A stretch of 32,766 nt of DNA from the NCBI GenBank assembly GCA_018398765.1, contig JAHBMJ010003420.1, forward strand, positions 28,742-61,507, given 5' to 3'. The translations under genes and the position numbers were made by a program. The notes beneath the pieces are model-generated. The model was not told where the DNA came from, did no database searches, and saw nothing but the letters and a program-made list of their open reading frames with translations. Positions within the stretch are counted from its first letter, which is position 1. Each line of letters begins with the position of its first letter. Shown here in pieces: positions 20,990 to 32,766 of the stretch. This stretch comes from Chromera velia. Its lineage: Eukaryota > Sar > Chromeraceae.

Positions 20990-23900
20990 CTGATCGTGAA
21001 TCGGAACAAAGCCATCGAGAAAGAACAAGACATACAATCTGTCTGCATACATGTGGGTCTCTTTTGGTGTGGGGAGTGTATGCAGCCAGTTGCGCAGGCA
21101 CTCGCCTCAGCACTGAAACCAAGTGCTGCGTCTGCTTCCCTCGGTACCTCCTCCTCCTCCCTGCGTGGAGGAGAAGGGATGGGGGGCCTGTCAGGCTGCT
21201 CCTGGGATCTGGACGACGACGGCAGCTGCTGGCTGCAGGTGAGGGGGGGGGGGAATGAATTTCATCATCATCCTTGTCGGCCCTCTGGTCTGAATGTGTG
21301 CGTGTACGCATGCATGCCGATCTATCAATTTTTTGTTCGCTCCATTGTTGACTGTGAATGGCCCAGTTCATTGCTTTGTCTGCTTGTAAAAAAGAAGCAG
21401 AAAGGTTGTGCGGCCTCTCTGCATACACATACATACATACATACATACATACATATCCGCATGCACTTTGGGGGAGGTACAGTCGCTGTGGCCTTGTCCC
21501 TTTTAGCACTTGAAATGCAATTAGTTCTCGTTAGAGCATTCAACGACTCTTCATCTGACGCTCTAGCTGTGATACCCCAGCCAGATGCACACACGAGTTC
21601 CTGGGAGAGTCAATCATGTAGAGTCACTCCAATTCAGCAACTCTGCATTCTTTCGTTTCATTGACCTGCAGGTGGCAGAAGCTGTACAGCTCTCTCTGCT
21701 CTCGGCAGCGCTGGCAAGCAGGACGGGCAAGGGCCCGAGCAACCTGAAGGGCCCAGGCTCTGGGTCTGCAGAGACAGTGAGTATTGCCGGGGCCCTTGTT
21801 GACCTTCTCTCTCAGTTGGCTGCTGTGAGTGCCCACCTGCAGCAACAGGAGGGCGAAACAGGGGCACGGCAGTCGAACGGGTGCACCTCCAGAAGGGGTG
21901 TGGTGCTGCAGGATCTCTGCAGTGCTGCCCTCCAACTGCTGCTCTTCTGGGACCACAAGGCGGCAGCCTCCTCATCCTCCTCCGTCTTAGTATCTGTCTC
22001 TGGGGGGGCAGACGGAGACGGAGACGAACTCGCACTACGAGAGGCTCTGGTGGCGCTTATTGCTGCCACAGGTGCTCCAACAGTGCGCCCAGTCTGCAGG
22101 CTTATTGTTGTCCCCTCCATCTGTGCCCCGACCCCGCCTCCTCCCCTTCTCCCACCACCACCGTCAGCTGCGCGCTCAACTGGTTCTCTTGAAGCCCACA
22201 AAACGGGAGGCCTCGCGATGTCTCCGCCCGCTCTTCTGCCCACAGGTCCCGGTTCCCAGTCTTCTTACGAGCGTCTGGCGAATCGGATCTTGAATTTCTT
22301 TGACGAGCTGGAGGAGTCCCTTGAGACCGGGGGGATGGGGGCAGGGGCGATTGCAGCTGCAGTCCCTCATGTGCCCCTCCCATGGTTGAATACAGAGGCA
22401 GATGAGATGTCGGGGGTGATTGCAGAAGGAGATGGAACGACAGGGGTGCACCCGAATGGGGCAGCAGTCACCCGAGAACCTGTCACGCGGCAGTCGACGA
22501 CCGACAGCGAGAGTGGACAAGGGGGGTCCTGTGCAAGTGCCCCGGTGGCCGCTTCACAACTTGCTAAGGGCCTCTTGGATCTTTCCACAGGGGTCGGGGA
22601 GACGGGGGAACCTGGCCACGCGCGTGCACGTCGATCGGGGATCCCGGATCCGTTCCGTGCTTTGCTTCTACTGGAAGAGAGCGCAGGAGGGTGTGCCGTC
22701 TCTGTGCCTTGGACCTCCCGTGAGTTTCGGTTGCGTTTTGTGCCCTCCACATCAGCAGCAGGTGGTACATCGGCCTCGCTCCCCAATTTCCTCCGTCTCC
22801 CTGGAGATGTGGGAGATCCGTCTCCGTCTCCAGGGCCATCGGGACCTTCATCGACAGAGACGGCGGAACGAGGCGGAGCACTACCGGCAACTTCTTCCGC
22901 TATGACGGTGACCCAGGGTTCGTCTCTGAAGTTTATTGGGTCCTTAGGAAGGCGACTGGCGGCAGGTGGGCGGGGGTGGGTGCGTGCAGAGGGCGAGGAC
23001 GAGTCGGATGATTCGGATTCAGACGAGGAGCAAGAGAGCGAGGTGGATGAGGAGAAGGAAAGGGAGAGCGAAGAGGCAATCACAGAGATCGGGCCGGGCA
23101 CAGGAACGCTGACACCGGAAAGAGAGAGGGGGGGCGGCGGGGCAGCAGGAGATGGTCTTCAGTCGTCTGCCCGTTTTCTCTCCGGCCTCTCTCTGGTCAG
23201 GGAGACCGAAGTCCTCGGGAGGGGGCGTCTCCTCTTCGTTGCTGAAAGAATTGCGGCACTGTTCGAGACGCACATCATGGAGGAGGGCGCAGGTAGGCAG
23301 AGGGAGTAATGATGTAATGAATTTGAGAGGGTTCTGTGCGCATATGGATCACTCAGTGGTTGTCCAGTTCTCTTTCTACTGCGCGATCTAGAGCAACGGT
23401 AGAAGCTGTTGGGCGAAGGATGCATGCTTATTTGTCTTTTCTTTTTGTCCATTTTTCTTTAGTCTAACGGAAAAGGGTCTTTTAGCCTGGCTTGCCTCGA
23501 ACTGTTTCTGTGAAAGCTGTTTGGCTGATGATGTTGTTGGTTCCTGCCCTCTTCCTTTTGTCCGCCTCTCTTCGTTGTCCGCCTCTCTTCGGTGCTCGAG
23601 AGGAGCTACGTGAGGGAATTCAGCTTTACAACCCTGTTTGTCCCCCCACTGAATTCATGCGATCGCTCTGCGCTCTTCTGTATCCAGATGACTTCTGGGA
23701 CAGGATGGATGAGGCGCTCGTTAGCTCGGACGGGAGACGGGAGACGGCGTTATTCTCTCTGCACCTTCTTCTGGTAGCTGCAATGGCCTCTAATTCTTCT
23801 GCCAACACGGCAAGCGGGGGGGATTTGTCTGACCCTCTTCAGGGAATCGGGGGCGTGGCTGTGCGGAGGGGGAGGGGGGACGAGATAACAAAATCGTCAG

Positions 23901-26900
23901 TCATCTTTTCTGGAGCAGGATCGTCAGGAGGCAAAATTTGTGTAAATGCTACCGGCAGTATTGCACCTAGTCGACACTTGGGTATTCTTTCCTTCGTCTG
24001 ACTTGTCTTGCCTCTCTAAGAATATGAGTGAGAGAGAAGGGGGATGTGTGGGTGGACATGTCTCCCGTCGGTGTACTTGTTTTTTGTTTGGCTCATTCAT
24101 TTTCCTGCAGATGCGGTTTCAGCTGCTCCGGGACTCGGTGGGCCACGTCAACATGTGTCTTTTCGGCCGGGGCCCGGTCCCTCGTGTTTGACGTCCTGCT
24201 GCCGGGACTTGTCGAGAGGTGGGTAACTGTGCTGACCCGTGCTGTATGAATTCCTTTCATCTTCTCCTCCTTCTTCCCCATTTCTGCTTGGATACGGACA
24301 GACACAGAATGCTAGTGACACATTGTCTGACGGAAGGACCGACACACTGCTGCATCGGCACTCACGCACACGCACATTCCATGTACGCACGGAATTGAAT
24401 GCTTAATCTCTTTTCTGGATGCAGGTGGGGTGAGAGAGACTTTCTTGACCTCTGTCGCATCGCTCTGGTGTTTGCGCTCTTCGAGAGCGTAGATGGAAGC
24501 GGGTCGGGGGGCGGAAGAGGGAGGGGGGGGCACTCGCCTCCCATCTCTCCTGCCTCTGTCCGAGTGCCTCCAGGCACAGAGATGGAGGCAATGTCGTCCT
24601 CGGCTTCTGCAGGTGCGGGGCCGCGTGATCCTCCTCCCGCTTCATCCTCCATCAGATCTCTCCGGCAGCAATTTGAGCAGGCCCACTACTTTTGCCTTCC
24701 TTTTCCGAGAGAAGGGGCGACTCAGGGAATGAGAAGAACTGAGAGTCTCGAGGGGGCACCGGCACTCCGTGTCCTCCTAAGAGCTGCTCTTCTCTCTTCC
24801 GAGGTGTGTGGGCTTATTTTTTCAAAAGAAGATTGAGGTGAATTGTTTGTTAAATTTTTATGTCACCAACATTGTTCTCTCATGCGTACTGGCCTCCGTT
24901 CCGACGGGGCTCGAGAGAGAACAAGATGGAGAGAGCTTGATAAGGTCTTTCCCTTTGCTGTTCTTTGCTGGACTGATTGGTCGAGTGTTCTCTTTCCTGA
25001 AATTGAATTGCGTGAAACAGTCCTGTCACTTTGTCAAGAGCTTACTTAAGGCACTCACATACGCTCACGGTCTCTCCCTCCCCTTTCACCTCTTCTCTGC
25101 ATGTGTCTGCAGAGGGAGATCGAATCTTCCCCCCGACCGTCGAGGGCCTCCTCCAGGAGCCGTGTGAGTCCCCTGTCTCTCTGGGAAGGCCTGGCAGCCC
25201 CCCTGCTGGAGGGGGTCTCCGCCCCTGCCTCGTCTTCATCCTCAGCCTCGGCAGTCGTCCCGCTGCCATCGTTTGCTCTAACCCTCAGCTCCCTGCTCTC
25301 TGAAACGGCAGCGCCTGCAGCCGAAGCAGCAGTTGCAGCCGAGAGAGAGGGAGACGCAGAAGCAGTCTCATCTGTTAAAACTGTGAAGCGCTTGTTGCTC
25401 AAGGGAAGGGATTGGGCTGTGTCTGCTTGTCAGCAGGCGGCCGCAGAAGTCAGGAAGTCGTCACGGCGACCGGCTGATGGAAGCCACGGAGAAGGTGAGG
25501 TGTCTCTTGCGAAGCTCTCTGGAAGCTGTCGCGTTGCGTCTGCATGCGTGTTGGCGCTTCGCAGGGTGAAAGAAGTGCAGAGCCGAAACCGTGGGGTGGA
25601 CCGCGAGGAAAGTGGGATGACGGGTGTGAAGGCCCAATTGTCTCCTCTCCAGGGAGTCGTTCAGGCTGTCAACTTTGAAGTTTCAGGGGAGACTGCAGTT
25701 GGGGGGGGTGATTTTCTTGATGCTCGCGAGGAAGAGGAGGAAAAGGAAGAGGACGAGGAAGAAGAAGAGATGACGACAGAAGCAGTGGATCTAGCAGACG
25801 ATCTACTTTCACTTCTTGACTCTACCTCAACTTGTCTCCGTATAGCAGCCCCCCCGCCTCTGCTTTCTCCTGACTCCTCCAGGCCCCGTTCTCGCAGGTC
25901 CCCTCCGGGCCGAGCGGGCCGAGACCCTTCACAGCAGCCGGCCGGGGGGCAAAGGGGCTCGAGCGACGGGGTAGCCCGCACCGCTCCTTCCCCGTCTCCA
26001 CCATCACAATCTCCAGCAGCGTTAGTTCCCGTCTCTCTGTCTGCCATCGTTGATTTCTCTGAGGCAGCCTGCACGTGTCTTGCATACGCGCTTTTGCCCA
26101 CTCCCGGGGTATTCAGCTCACTCGCACGGACAGCCGCTGGTGTCAGTAAGTTAGGGCGAGCAGCAGCACAGACGACGGCAGTCTTTCTAGCCTCAATGGG
26201 GTGCGGTCCGTGTTGGGAAGCTCTACGGTCAGATGAGGACACAGGGGCAGGACAGCTGCAGGGGGGGGAACGCAAGTCGGGTAGAGAGACTGGGGAGTCG
26301 GGGGTGGATTCAGGGAGTAGTTCTTCGGGACAACAGGGAATGCAGGGAACAGTCGCACTACACTCTTCTTTGCGTCCCGATGTTTCGTCGCTTTTGGCTT
26401 TTGTGTGTGAGTTGAGAGGTGTGTGGCATAGAACAGTCGCCTTTCCTTTTGGAGGGCTTCCTTCTTTCATTCGGCAGCTTCGGGGAGAGGGGGGGAAGGA
26501 ATTGAAGGAATCACCCCTGATGGCAGAACTGCAAGAGTCTGTAGTGGACCTTATCTTGGGGGCTGACCTGTTTCTTGAGAGTTCGGTGTTTTTTTCTGTG
26601 CAGTTGACAGGGGTGAGCGGGATGGGACATGGGGGAGAAATGACGGGGGGGGGTTGGGAAGGGGCAGGGGTTCGTCCTTCCTCTGCTCTGGCGCTTTGCG
26701 ATCTTCCTGTAGTATCTTCACGTCAGCGGTCGTTTGCTGTGGAGACAGTGCGGTTGTTGTCGTACGTCGCCGCGTGTGTTGATGCAGCTGCAGAGAGGGT
26801 GAGGCTCGGTGTGCTTCGAACATCTGCCTGCTGGGACCGTGTGGCCTCGTGTAGGCGAATCAGCGCGGTGGTGCCAGCAGTAGCGTTCCTCTCTGCTGCC

Positions 26901-29900
26901 CGTCTGGCGGTGTTTCCGGAAAGCGTTTCATCTTCAGAGACTGCAGGTGGAGACGGGGAGGGGGATGTGGAGAGGGTCGAGGGAAGGGGGAAAGGGGATG
27001 TGCTGGGTGCTCTGGAGGTGTTTGCGAAGTCGGTGGACCCATACGGAGACGGGGCTGCGGCTGCAGAGACAGAAAAAGAGGGAGACGGGGAGACGGAGGG
27101 GAGTGGAGGGGCAAAGGGGGAAAAGAAAGTGGATGCAAATTTTGCTGTTTGGTCAGTTGGTTGGCACAGCTTTTATTTATGACTCTATACTTTTCGCAAT
27201 TGATCATGGGCGCCTCCCTCCTCACATGCTTGCCTTAACTTCAATTCCTTTCCTTTCCTTTCTTGCGTGAAAGCGTGCCTGATTGAATGCATCAGTAACT
27301 GTTCGTTCATGCATGCATCGATAGAGTCCGCGACTCCGTCTCAAGACTGCCATGTGTAATCAGGAGACACCATCAGCTCTCTTTCGATCCACTGTGTGTG
27401 TGTGAGAGAGAGACAGAGAGAAGGGATACAGTGAAGGCACATGAAGAAAAGAAAGATATTTGCAATTTTGTTTTTTTGGGCCCTCTTCCTGGTCCGTGTG
27501 CAGCTGTGAAGGCCTCGCGGCTGTCGAGACAGCGGTCGCAGCTGTGACTGGTGCCTCTGTTGCCGCCAGACTTGTAGAAGCCTATCCTCTGGCGTCTGCT
27601 CTGTATGGGGCGCACGAGGGGGAGAGAGAAAAGGGGAAACAGCCAAGAAGGCAGCAAGGACAAGGACAAGCGGGAAGTGACCGAAGGGGAGCGGGGGGGA
27701 GGAGAGAGAGTAGTGGGGGGGGCCCGGTGTATGCCGGGTCCAGGGGGCTGGGGGCTCTTGGTCTTGGGGATGTGGCGGCTTTGTCGAGGTGCTTATCCGG
27801 TTGGGCCGCTGTTTTAGAGGGAGTAGTACGACTTGCAGCGTCAGCTTTATCCGAAAAGGTAATTTGGGGTTCTCTCCGGTCCGGTCCTTTGCCTGGATGG
27901 ATCAGGTGGCGTAAAGAAGTTGCTGTGCTGTCGTCTTCTATTTATCCTTCCTCGCAATCTGAATGATCTTTGTCTGCATGTGTGATTTGGGAGTTTCAGA
28001 TGAAGCTTTTACAGGAGATGCTCACGCTCTTGTGCTTGTATGGTGACACACAAGGCTGAAATGTGACTCGCTCACCCGTTTTCTTGTTTTGACTGCGTAC
28101 TGACGGCCTTCCGTTTGGCAACTGCAGGATGAAGGTGCTGGTGACAGCGCAGAGCAGGAGACTGGTGGGGCGACGGGGGGGCCCTCTCGCGCGTCTCGGC
28201 TTTTGAAGCCTCTCGCTTCAGCTCTGCATGCGGCGCCAGCCGATGCGGCCATTGCACAGGGCACAGATGTCTTACGAGCCCTCACAAGGACTGGCGCCGC
28301 CACATCACACATACGTGCTTCTCCGGGAGGGGGTGCCGCCGTTTCATCGAAGGGCAGCGGCAAGCTGCACGGGGGTGCTCCCCCACGAGTACCCTCTTTT
28401 TTGGAATCGTTATGTCGCATCCAGGGGGGGGGGGTTGACGCTGAAGGCAAAGGGCAAGGCAAAGCCGTCCGTCAGAACGCACCCGTTGAGGGGTCGCGGT
28501 GTCAGAGCGCAGTGGAGTCGGCACTGCCGCCTGGGGAAGCAGCCGCACTCGAGCATCTTTTGGAGAAAGACATGGTCAGGTGTGCTCTAGAGCTTTGTGT
28601 TTTGTGCATAGGAGCATTTGCACCCACTGAAGGCGATGGAAAGGCTCAGGGCGGAGTACCGTCTCTGTGTCTTCGTTTGGCTTCTTTGGGAGTGGATGGA
28701 GGGAGACGGGGGGATTCAGAGACGGGGGTTGGAAGAGCTGTTGTTCCTCTGGGGTTCCGCATGTTGTCAGAGTTGCGTGACCATCCTCTAACGGGGGGAG
28801 ACGGCAGCCCGAAGGCAGAAGAGAGCGGCCCCGGAAAACGTGTGGGTGCATCCGCTGGTGCGACCAGTTTGAGAAAGGTGGTGGCGCCGGGTCTTTTGGG
28901 GCCGCGTGAAGTGCTGCCAGCTCGACCGCCGCCGCCCCTTCCAAAAGGTCGTCCGGGTTCCCTCCCGCCTCAGCAACAGAGCCAGCAGGCCGTCTCAGCA
29001 TCCCAGCCGCCCCTCGTTCCCTTTCAGACTCTCTCGAGGACTGCGGACATTGCGTGGTTCGACTGGAGTGCTGCTGCTTCCTCGGCAGCTGCTGCAGAGG
29101 AGTCGGAGAGAGACAGAAGGGGTAGGGGGTGGAGGGGTGAGGGGGGCAGCACAGAGGGTGATGGGGACCTTGACGGGTCTCTCTTTGATGACGGGGGGGT
29201 TGGAAGAGGTGTTTCTTCTTCCTCTTCCGCTTCTTCCTCGTCCTCCTCCTCGAGTAGCGCTTCTGGCCGCTTCCCCCCTCCCCTGACGGACTTCGACTTC
29301 CCTCTCGGTGCAGAGCTCGTCGAGATGGCACGCAGAGACAGGCAGTCTCCCCCTCACCAGGCCTCGGTGGCTGACCAGTCATGTGTGCCTGTGTGGCAGA
29401 CTGCGGGTGTGTACTTCAATGAGGAAAACCCGGCGTTCATCTGGCTCCTTGCGGTATGTTTGTTGGTTTGTGTGTGCATTTCTCATCATCATCGTCAGAA
29501 GGGGGGGGCGCGGGTTTTCGTCGAATTCGGACAGAATGTTCTGCTTGTCAGTGACAGAGAAGTCTGAGTCTGGTCATGAAGTTTCGGTTCTCCTCAGCCG
29601 TCTGTATGTTCTCTCGTGCATGTTGAGACCCATCTCTTGACTGTCTTTCCGAAGCTTGCACAAAGAGAGAGAGGGCATCCAGACACCAGCAGATGCATCA
29701 TTGTCTCCCTTCCTTCCCTCCCTCTCTCCCTGTTCTCCATGGTTATATGCAGGCACGGGTATACGCCCTGCTCCTTCGAGCTTTCCCCGCCGCCGTGCGA
29801 ACGGCCTGGGCGCATGCCGGGGCCGGGGCAGCCCGGCAGGGGCTCGAGCGTTTCACTGCGACTTCCATCTCCCCTGCTTTGATCTTCTCAGAGGCAAGGA

Positions 29901-30463
29901 GGGCCCAGGAGGCCTGCAGGGCTGCTGTTCTGTCGGGCACTGAGGACGCATTGGAAGATGTGACGGTCAGATTCAACAGGTTGGTGCGACACACGATGAA
30001 AGAGAGATCATCTCAATTTGTCCATTTGTGTGTCTGTTGTCATGTGCTTGATCTGGTTGGAATAAATGTGGGCAGGTGGTGGGTGGTGGGACGAACTCTC
30101 GAATTTGCATGCAGTTTGTGCTTGGCAGGTTTTGGTGTTTCAGTCTGGGGCAGCATCGCGGAGCATTCATATGCTTCCATTTCTGCCATTTTGCAGTTGC
30201 ACGTCGTTCTTTGTCACACTATCTACTCCACACCGACTCATTTCCAAGACAAGCAGTCAGGCAAACAGACATGCGTTGCCCCCGGTCGTTTTCCTCCGTT
30301 TGACTGTCTGCAGACGGCAGCGAGTGTTGACAGCCCGGTTCGAGAAGAGCGAGACCCGTGTGGAGGTGCAGCTCCAGTTCCCCGAGGCCTTCCCTCTCCG
30401 TCCTGTCGCAATCGATACCGAGAAAACGGGGGCAGAGATGGTCTGTCTGTCTGTCTGTCTGCC

Positions 30464-30497
<34 letters not shown>

Positions 30498-32099
30498 CGC
30501 CTTTCCTCTCTTCCTTGCTTCCTGTCTGTTGTTGTCGTTCCTTCTTTTCCTGTCGGTTCGCCCGCGTGCACCGCTTTCCTTCTTTCAGGATCTAGCTTAG
30601 GCCCTTCCCGTGAGCTACGCAAGGCTGTGTGCCGCCGCATGTTGCTGAATATACGTCCAGAGATGTGTTTCTTTTCATTCATCAGCTACTCTTGCATTCA
30701 AAACTGACGGGAGGAAAAGTGTGAAAACAGGCAGGAACACGAACAGCATAATCCCGATATGGCTTCAATCCGCTTTCTCTCTCCTCCACTAATTTCACGG
30801 CACCATCCCAAATCTGAATGCTCCCCTCAAAAGAAGAGACAGACAGATTGGTGGTTATTTCTGCCCTCAAAAGAACAGGGTTGTTTCTCCACACGAACCT
30901 TCAATTCAGGTTGGCGTGCCTCGAAAGAGAGCTGCTGGGTGGACTGTGTCGATTGTGAAGGCTCTCCAGACCAACGCTGTGGGAGCGGGTGGGTGGAGGG
31001 GTGCTTTTGTCTTCCGAGGCTTTTTTTTCACTTTTGTCGATCTGTCGTTCGCCCCAAGGTTGCATTTGTTCTTCCGTCAGTCCCCTCGAGTTTTTCTTTC
31101 TACGCTTCAAGCGTGCTCTTGCTGTCGAGGTTTCCTTTCCCTTACTGCCTTTCATGCTCTTCTCCTGTTCGTCTGTGCATTTGGGTCCGTTGGTCAACGC
31201 GTCAAGTGACAGATGAAGGTCTGTTCTTGGTCGCATTGATTTCCTTAGTGCCGACTTCTCAGTCTTCTGTTTACCTTTCTGCAGGCGGGGGTGGTACTGT
31301 TGCGGGGGCTCTTCGCGTGTGGGCTGGAAACCTCCGGGCGTTCTTTGGAGGCGTGGATGACTGCCCGATCTGTTACTCTGTGGTGCATCCCCAGGTCTGT
31401 CTGTGTCCCTGCATGCCTCTCTCTCTTCCTCCCTCTTTCCCTTTCACTGTCTCTCTATTCGTCTACTTGCGTTTCTGGACTGAAGATGGAAAAAAGGCTT
31501 CTGACTCTTTATGTGATTCGCTCACACGGGACAATAGAGCGACGAAAGGATATGGATTTGAAAAGGGGAGGGAGACTTCATTGTTGTACATGGAGTGTGT
31601 AGGAAGCAAGTCTAAATGAATTCCTGACTGGCGATGAATCTTCTTGCCTCCCTCGTTCGCGCAGCACAAATCCCTCCCGCGGCAGCCCTGCGCAACCTGC
31701 AAGTACAAATTCCACTCAGAGTGTATCTATAGGTGGGTCCGCTGTCACTATCTCTCCTTAAATCTCCCTTGTATATCTATGTATACGTATATGTATATAT
31801 CAGTGTGTGTGTCTTCCTCTCTCTCTCCCCCCCCCCTCTCTCTCTCCCTCTCTGTCTCCCTCGCTCTCTCTCTCTCTGTGTGTGTGTGTATGTGTGTGTG
31901 TGTGTGTAGTCGCTGTGTACTCGGAAAGGCGAAGGGGACAGCCAGCAAATATCAAAAAGGCACCACAGAGAAATTTATCCGTCTCCACCTGGAGAGAAAA
32001 GTGTGATGGCCCTCTCCATGTCTGTGCAACGTGGCTGCTTGCAGATGGTTCCGCACGTCCCACAAGACGACCTGTCCGCTCTGCCAGTCGCCATTCTAA
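13936..32099 (+). CDS. LTN1: Listerin E3 ubiquitin-protein ligase
   Basis: Listerin ubiquitinates incomplete nascent chains on stalled 60S subunits, with NEMF/Rqc2 and p97 as partners. My model has 24 exons: 13936-14564, 14892-15006, 15481-15975, 16244-16321, 16817-17161, 17513-17653, 17814-18272, 18526-18627, 18965-19807, 20052-20666, 21086-21238, 21672-23292, 23601-23895, 24111-24218, 24425-24803, 25113-27151, 27504-27858, 28128-29453, 29753-29979, 30314-30440, 30910-30988, 31285-31394, 31665-31732, 32045-32099. It encodes about 3587 residues. The N-terminus matches listerin (MALKKLAKKD near 86, DPDRRVRE near 137, then FPPAQ). The middle is helical HEAT-like sequence with Ser/Gly/Glu-rich inserts. 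The C-terminus has RVYALLLRAFPAAVRTAW, an RWD-like segment (VEVQLQFPEAFPL) and the listerin RING. Least certain: the end of exon 9 and the start of exon 13 (23517 is possible). The protein is about twice the usual listerin length. Confidence 0.93.
14656..14790. repeat. (GT)n(CT)n(GTCT)n compound microsatellite
   Basis: About 33 GT units with GC interruptions, followed by CT and CTGT runs, all inside LTN1 intron 1. The frame stays open by accident and would encode Cys/Val and Leu/Ser repeats, but this part is intron. Confidence 0.95.
17262..17333. repeat. (CTTG)n(CTTC)n(ATTC)n compound microsatellite
   Basis: Three tetranucleotide families follow one another in LTN1 intron 5. Confidence 0.95.
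18273..18318. repeat. (GTCA)n/(GTCG)n repeat starting at an intron donor
   Basis: LTN1 intron 7 opens with GTCAGTCAGGCAGTCAGTCA and continues into GTCGGTCGG. The first GT of the repeat is the donor GT used after the codons for VTR. Confidence 0.9.
18704..18750. repeat. (ATTC)n microsatellite
   Basis: About ten ATTC units, some interrupted, in LTN1 intron 8. A (TTTA)n-like stretch follows. Confidence 0.9.
20693..20700. other. Assembly gap (8 N)
   Basis: A short N run in LTN1 intron 10, within G-rich sequence. The flanking exons are both phase 0, so the coding model does not need anything in the gap. Confidence 1.
20938..20990. repeat. (CT)n(GT)n compound microsatellite
   Basis: About 12 CT units followed by about 14 GT units in LTN1 intron 10. 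Confidence 0.95.
21427..21454. repeat. (CATA)n microsatellite
   Basis: About seven CATA units in LTN1 intron 11. Confidence 0.9.
30441..30495. repeat. (GTCT)n repeat starting at an intron donor
   Basis: LTN1 intron 20 begins GTCTGTCTGTCTGTCTGCCT and continues for about 13 units. The donor GT is the first dinucleotide of the repeat. Confidence 0.92.
31285..32099 (+). other. Region encoding the listerin RING domain (last three exons)
   Basis: Joined across two introns, the C-terminus contains DDCPICYSVVH, PCATCKYKFHSECIYRW and TTCPLCQSPF before the stop. This gives eight zinc ligands in the order C-C-C-C-H-C-C-C, the RING-CH-like pattern of listerin. The Trp after the sixth ligand, used for E2 contact, is kept. 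The final exon is only 55 bp and ends in TAA at 32097-32099. Confidence 0.93.
31807..31908. repeat. (CT)n/(GT)n microsatellite region
   Basis: Runs of CT, C and GT in the last LTN1 intron (intron 23), between the two RING-coding exons. Confidence 0.9.
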
Positions 32100-32766
32100 A
32101 GAAGTTCCGCGAACCTCATGCAGAGCGGGGCTCGCTCAGTCTGGCTGTGTGTCTGCCTGTCTACGTATGTGTGTACGTTGAAAAAGGAGACAGCGTTCGA
32201 ATAAGGCGAACAGACAAGCAGGCGGGTGGGAGGGCTTACAACGAGACAGAAAGAAAAAGAGAAAGAGAAAGAGAACAGCTACAGAGAGACAGGCAGCCAA
32301 ACAGACGGAGCCCCTTACACACGGGAAGAGTCTAACATGTTTGAGGTGCGGATTTTCTTGAGTGATTGAGAGTGTATGATGTGTATGTCTACGTGTGTGT
32401 AATGCGTGCGCGCTGGTGCGTGCGTGCGTGCGTTTGTCAACGGGAGGAGACAGAGAGGGTAGCGTAGATTGAGTAAGGAGATCCGTGGAGCTCTCAACTT
32501 TATGCTCTAGGCGCTTGCCCAGACGTGACCTATGTCATCAAATGATTGTATGGAAACCCGCCAGGCCGCTTACAGTACGACATCGGTTGAATGACCCGGA
32601 TTTGTTTCTCTATCATGCAGTGCGTTTCAATTTGCAAGTTCGTAACTATGAATTAGATAGTGTGACAAATTGCATTGACAATAAAGCATTTTTATGATAT
32701 AAAGGGTCATCGAAAAATTTATTTGCCGCTGGGATCCCGTAGCTAGGTTGCACATCCGCAAGAAGG
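32100..32766. other. 3' flank of LTN1, no gene recognised
   Basis: This follows the TAA of LTN1. The first part is GA/AG-rich with CGTG runs. A 70-codon frame at 32485-32697 matches nothing I recognise. The only polyadenylation-like hexamer noted is AATAAA at 32680-32685. Confidence 0.4.
32680..32685 (+). promoter_or_regulatory. Possible polyadenylation hexamer AATAAA
   Basis: AATAAA occurs 581 bp after the LTN1 stop in an AT-rich stretch. It could serve LTN1 if the 3' UTR is long, or an unseen gene. The link is weak. Confidence 0.2.

Noticed and set aside
25661-26470. Long antisense open frame (269 codons) opposite LTN1 exon 16
   Set aside because: It mirrors a GC-rich coding exon; Ser/Pro/Arg-rich translation with no recognisable domain. 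The same holds for antisense frames at 22367-23101 and 28576-29382.
1-32766. tRNA, rRNA or other structural RNA genes
   Set aside because: I scanned for T-loop-like GTTCGA-type motifs in a plausible fold and found none convincing; a covariance-model search would be needed to exclude them.

Overview
The window is nuclear DNA from a eukaryote with large, intron-rich genes. Four protein genes can be assembled exon by exon. All introns inferred are GT-AG, acceptors are mostly (T/C)n-TGCAG, and intron phases match at almost every junction. Exons are GC-rich with runs of G, and introns are packed with microsatellites. Gene style and content would fit a photosynthetic alveolate of the chromerid type (Chromera or Vitrella). 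That is an inference from style only; nothing in the sequence is a taxonomic marker.

Layout. (1) 1-860, minus strand: the 5' part of a gene running off the left edge. It has a signal-peptide-like N-terminus and a domain resembling the helical glycosylase-like family linked to hypermodified thymine (5-hmdU DNA kinase helical domain / alpha-glutamyl-putrescinyl-thymine pyrophosphorylase group). (2) 861-1450: a divergent intergenic region with a cluster of GCATGC motifs and a 20-bp tandem repeat. (3) 1451-5161, plus: a five-exon gene for a secreted protein built like a bacterial or phage fibre, with stalk repeats, a YadA-like beta-roll head and a C-terminal S74 intramolecular chaperone. (4) 5162-7465: no certain gene; an AT-rich island holding a 372-bp foldback element with CACTA-like ends. 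(5) 7466-12647, minus: a ten-exon pepsin-family (A1) aspartic protease. (6) 12648-13935: a divergent intergenic region. (7) 13936-32099, plus: a gene of about 24 exons for listerin (LTN1), the RING E3 ligase of ribosome-associated quality control. (8) 32100-32766: 3' flank with no gene recognised.

The four genes do not form a pathway; this is an ordinary eukaryotic neighbourhood in which each gene stands alone. The most interesting items are the intron-bearing phage-fibre-like S74 gene, the hypermodified-thymine-related gene, and a recurrent pattern in which introns open with tandem 4-bp repeats that begin exactly at the GT of the donor.
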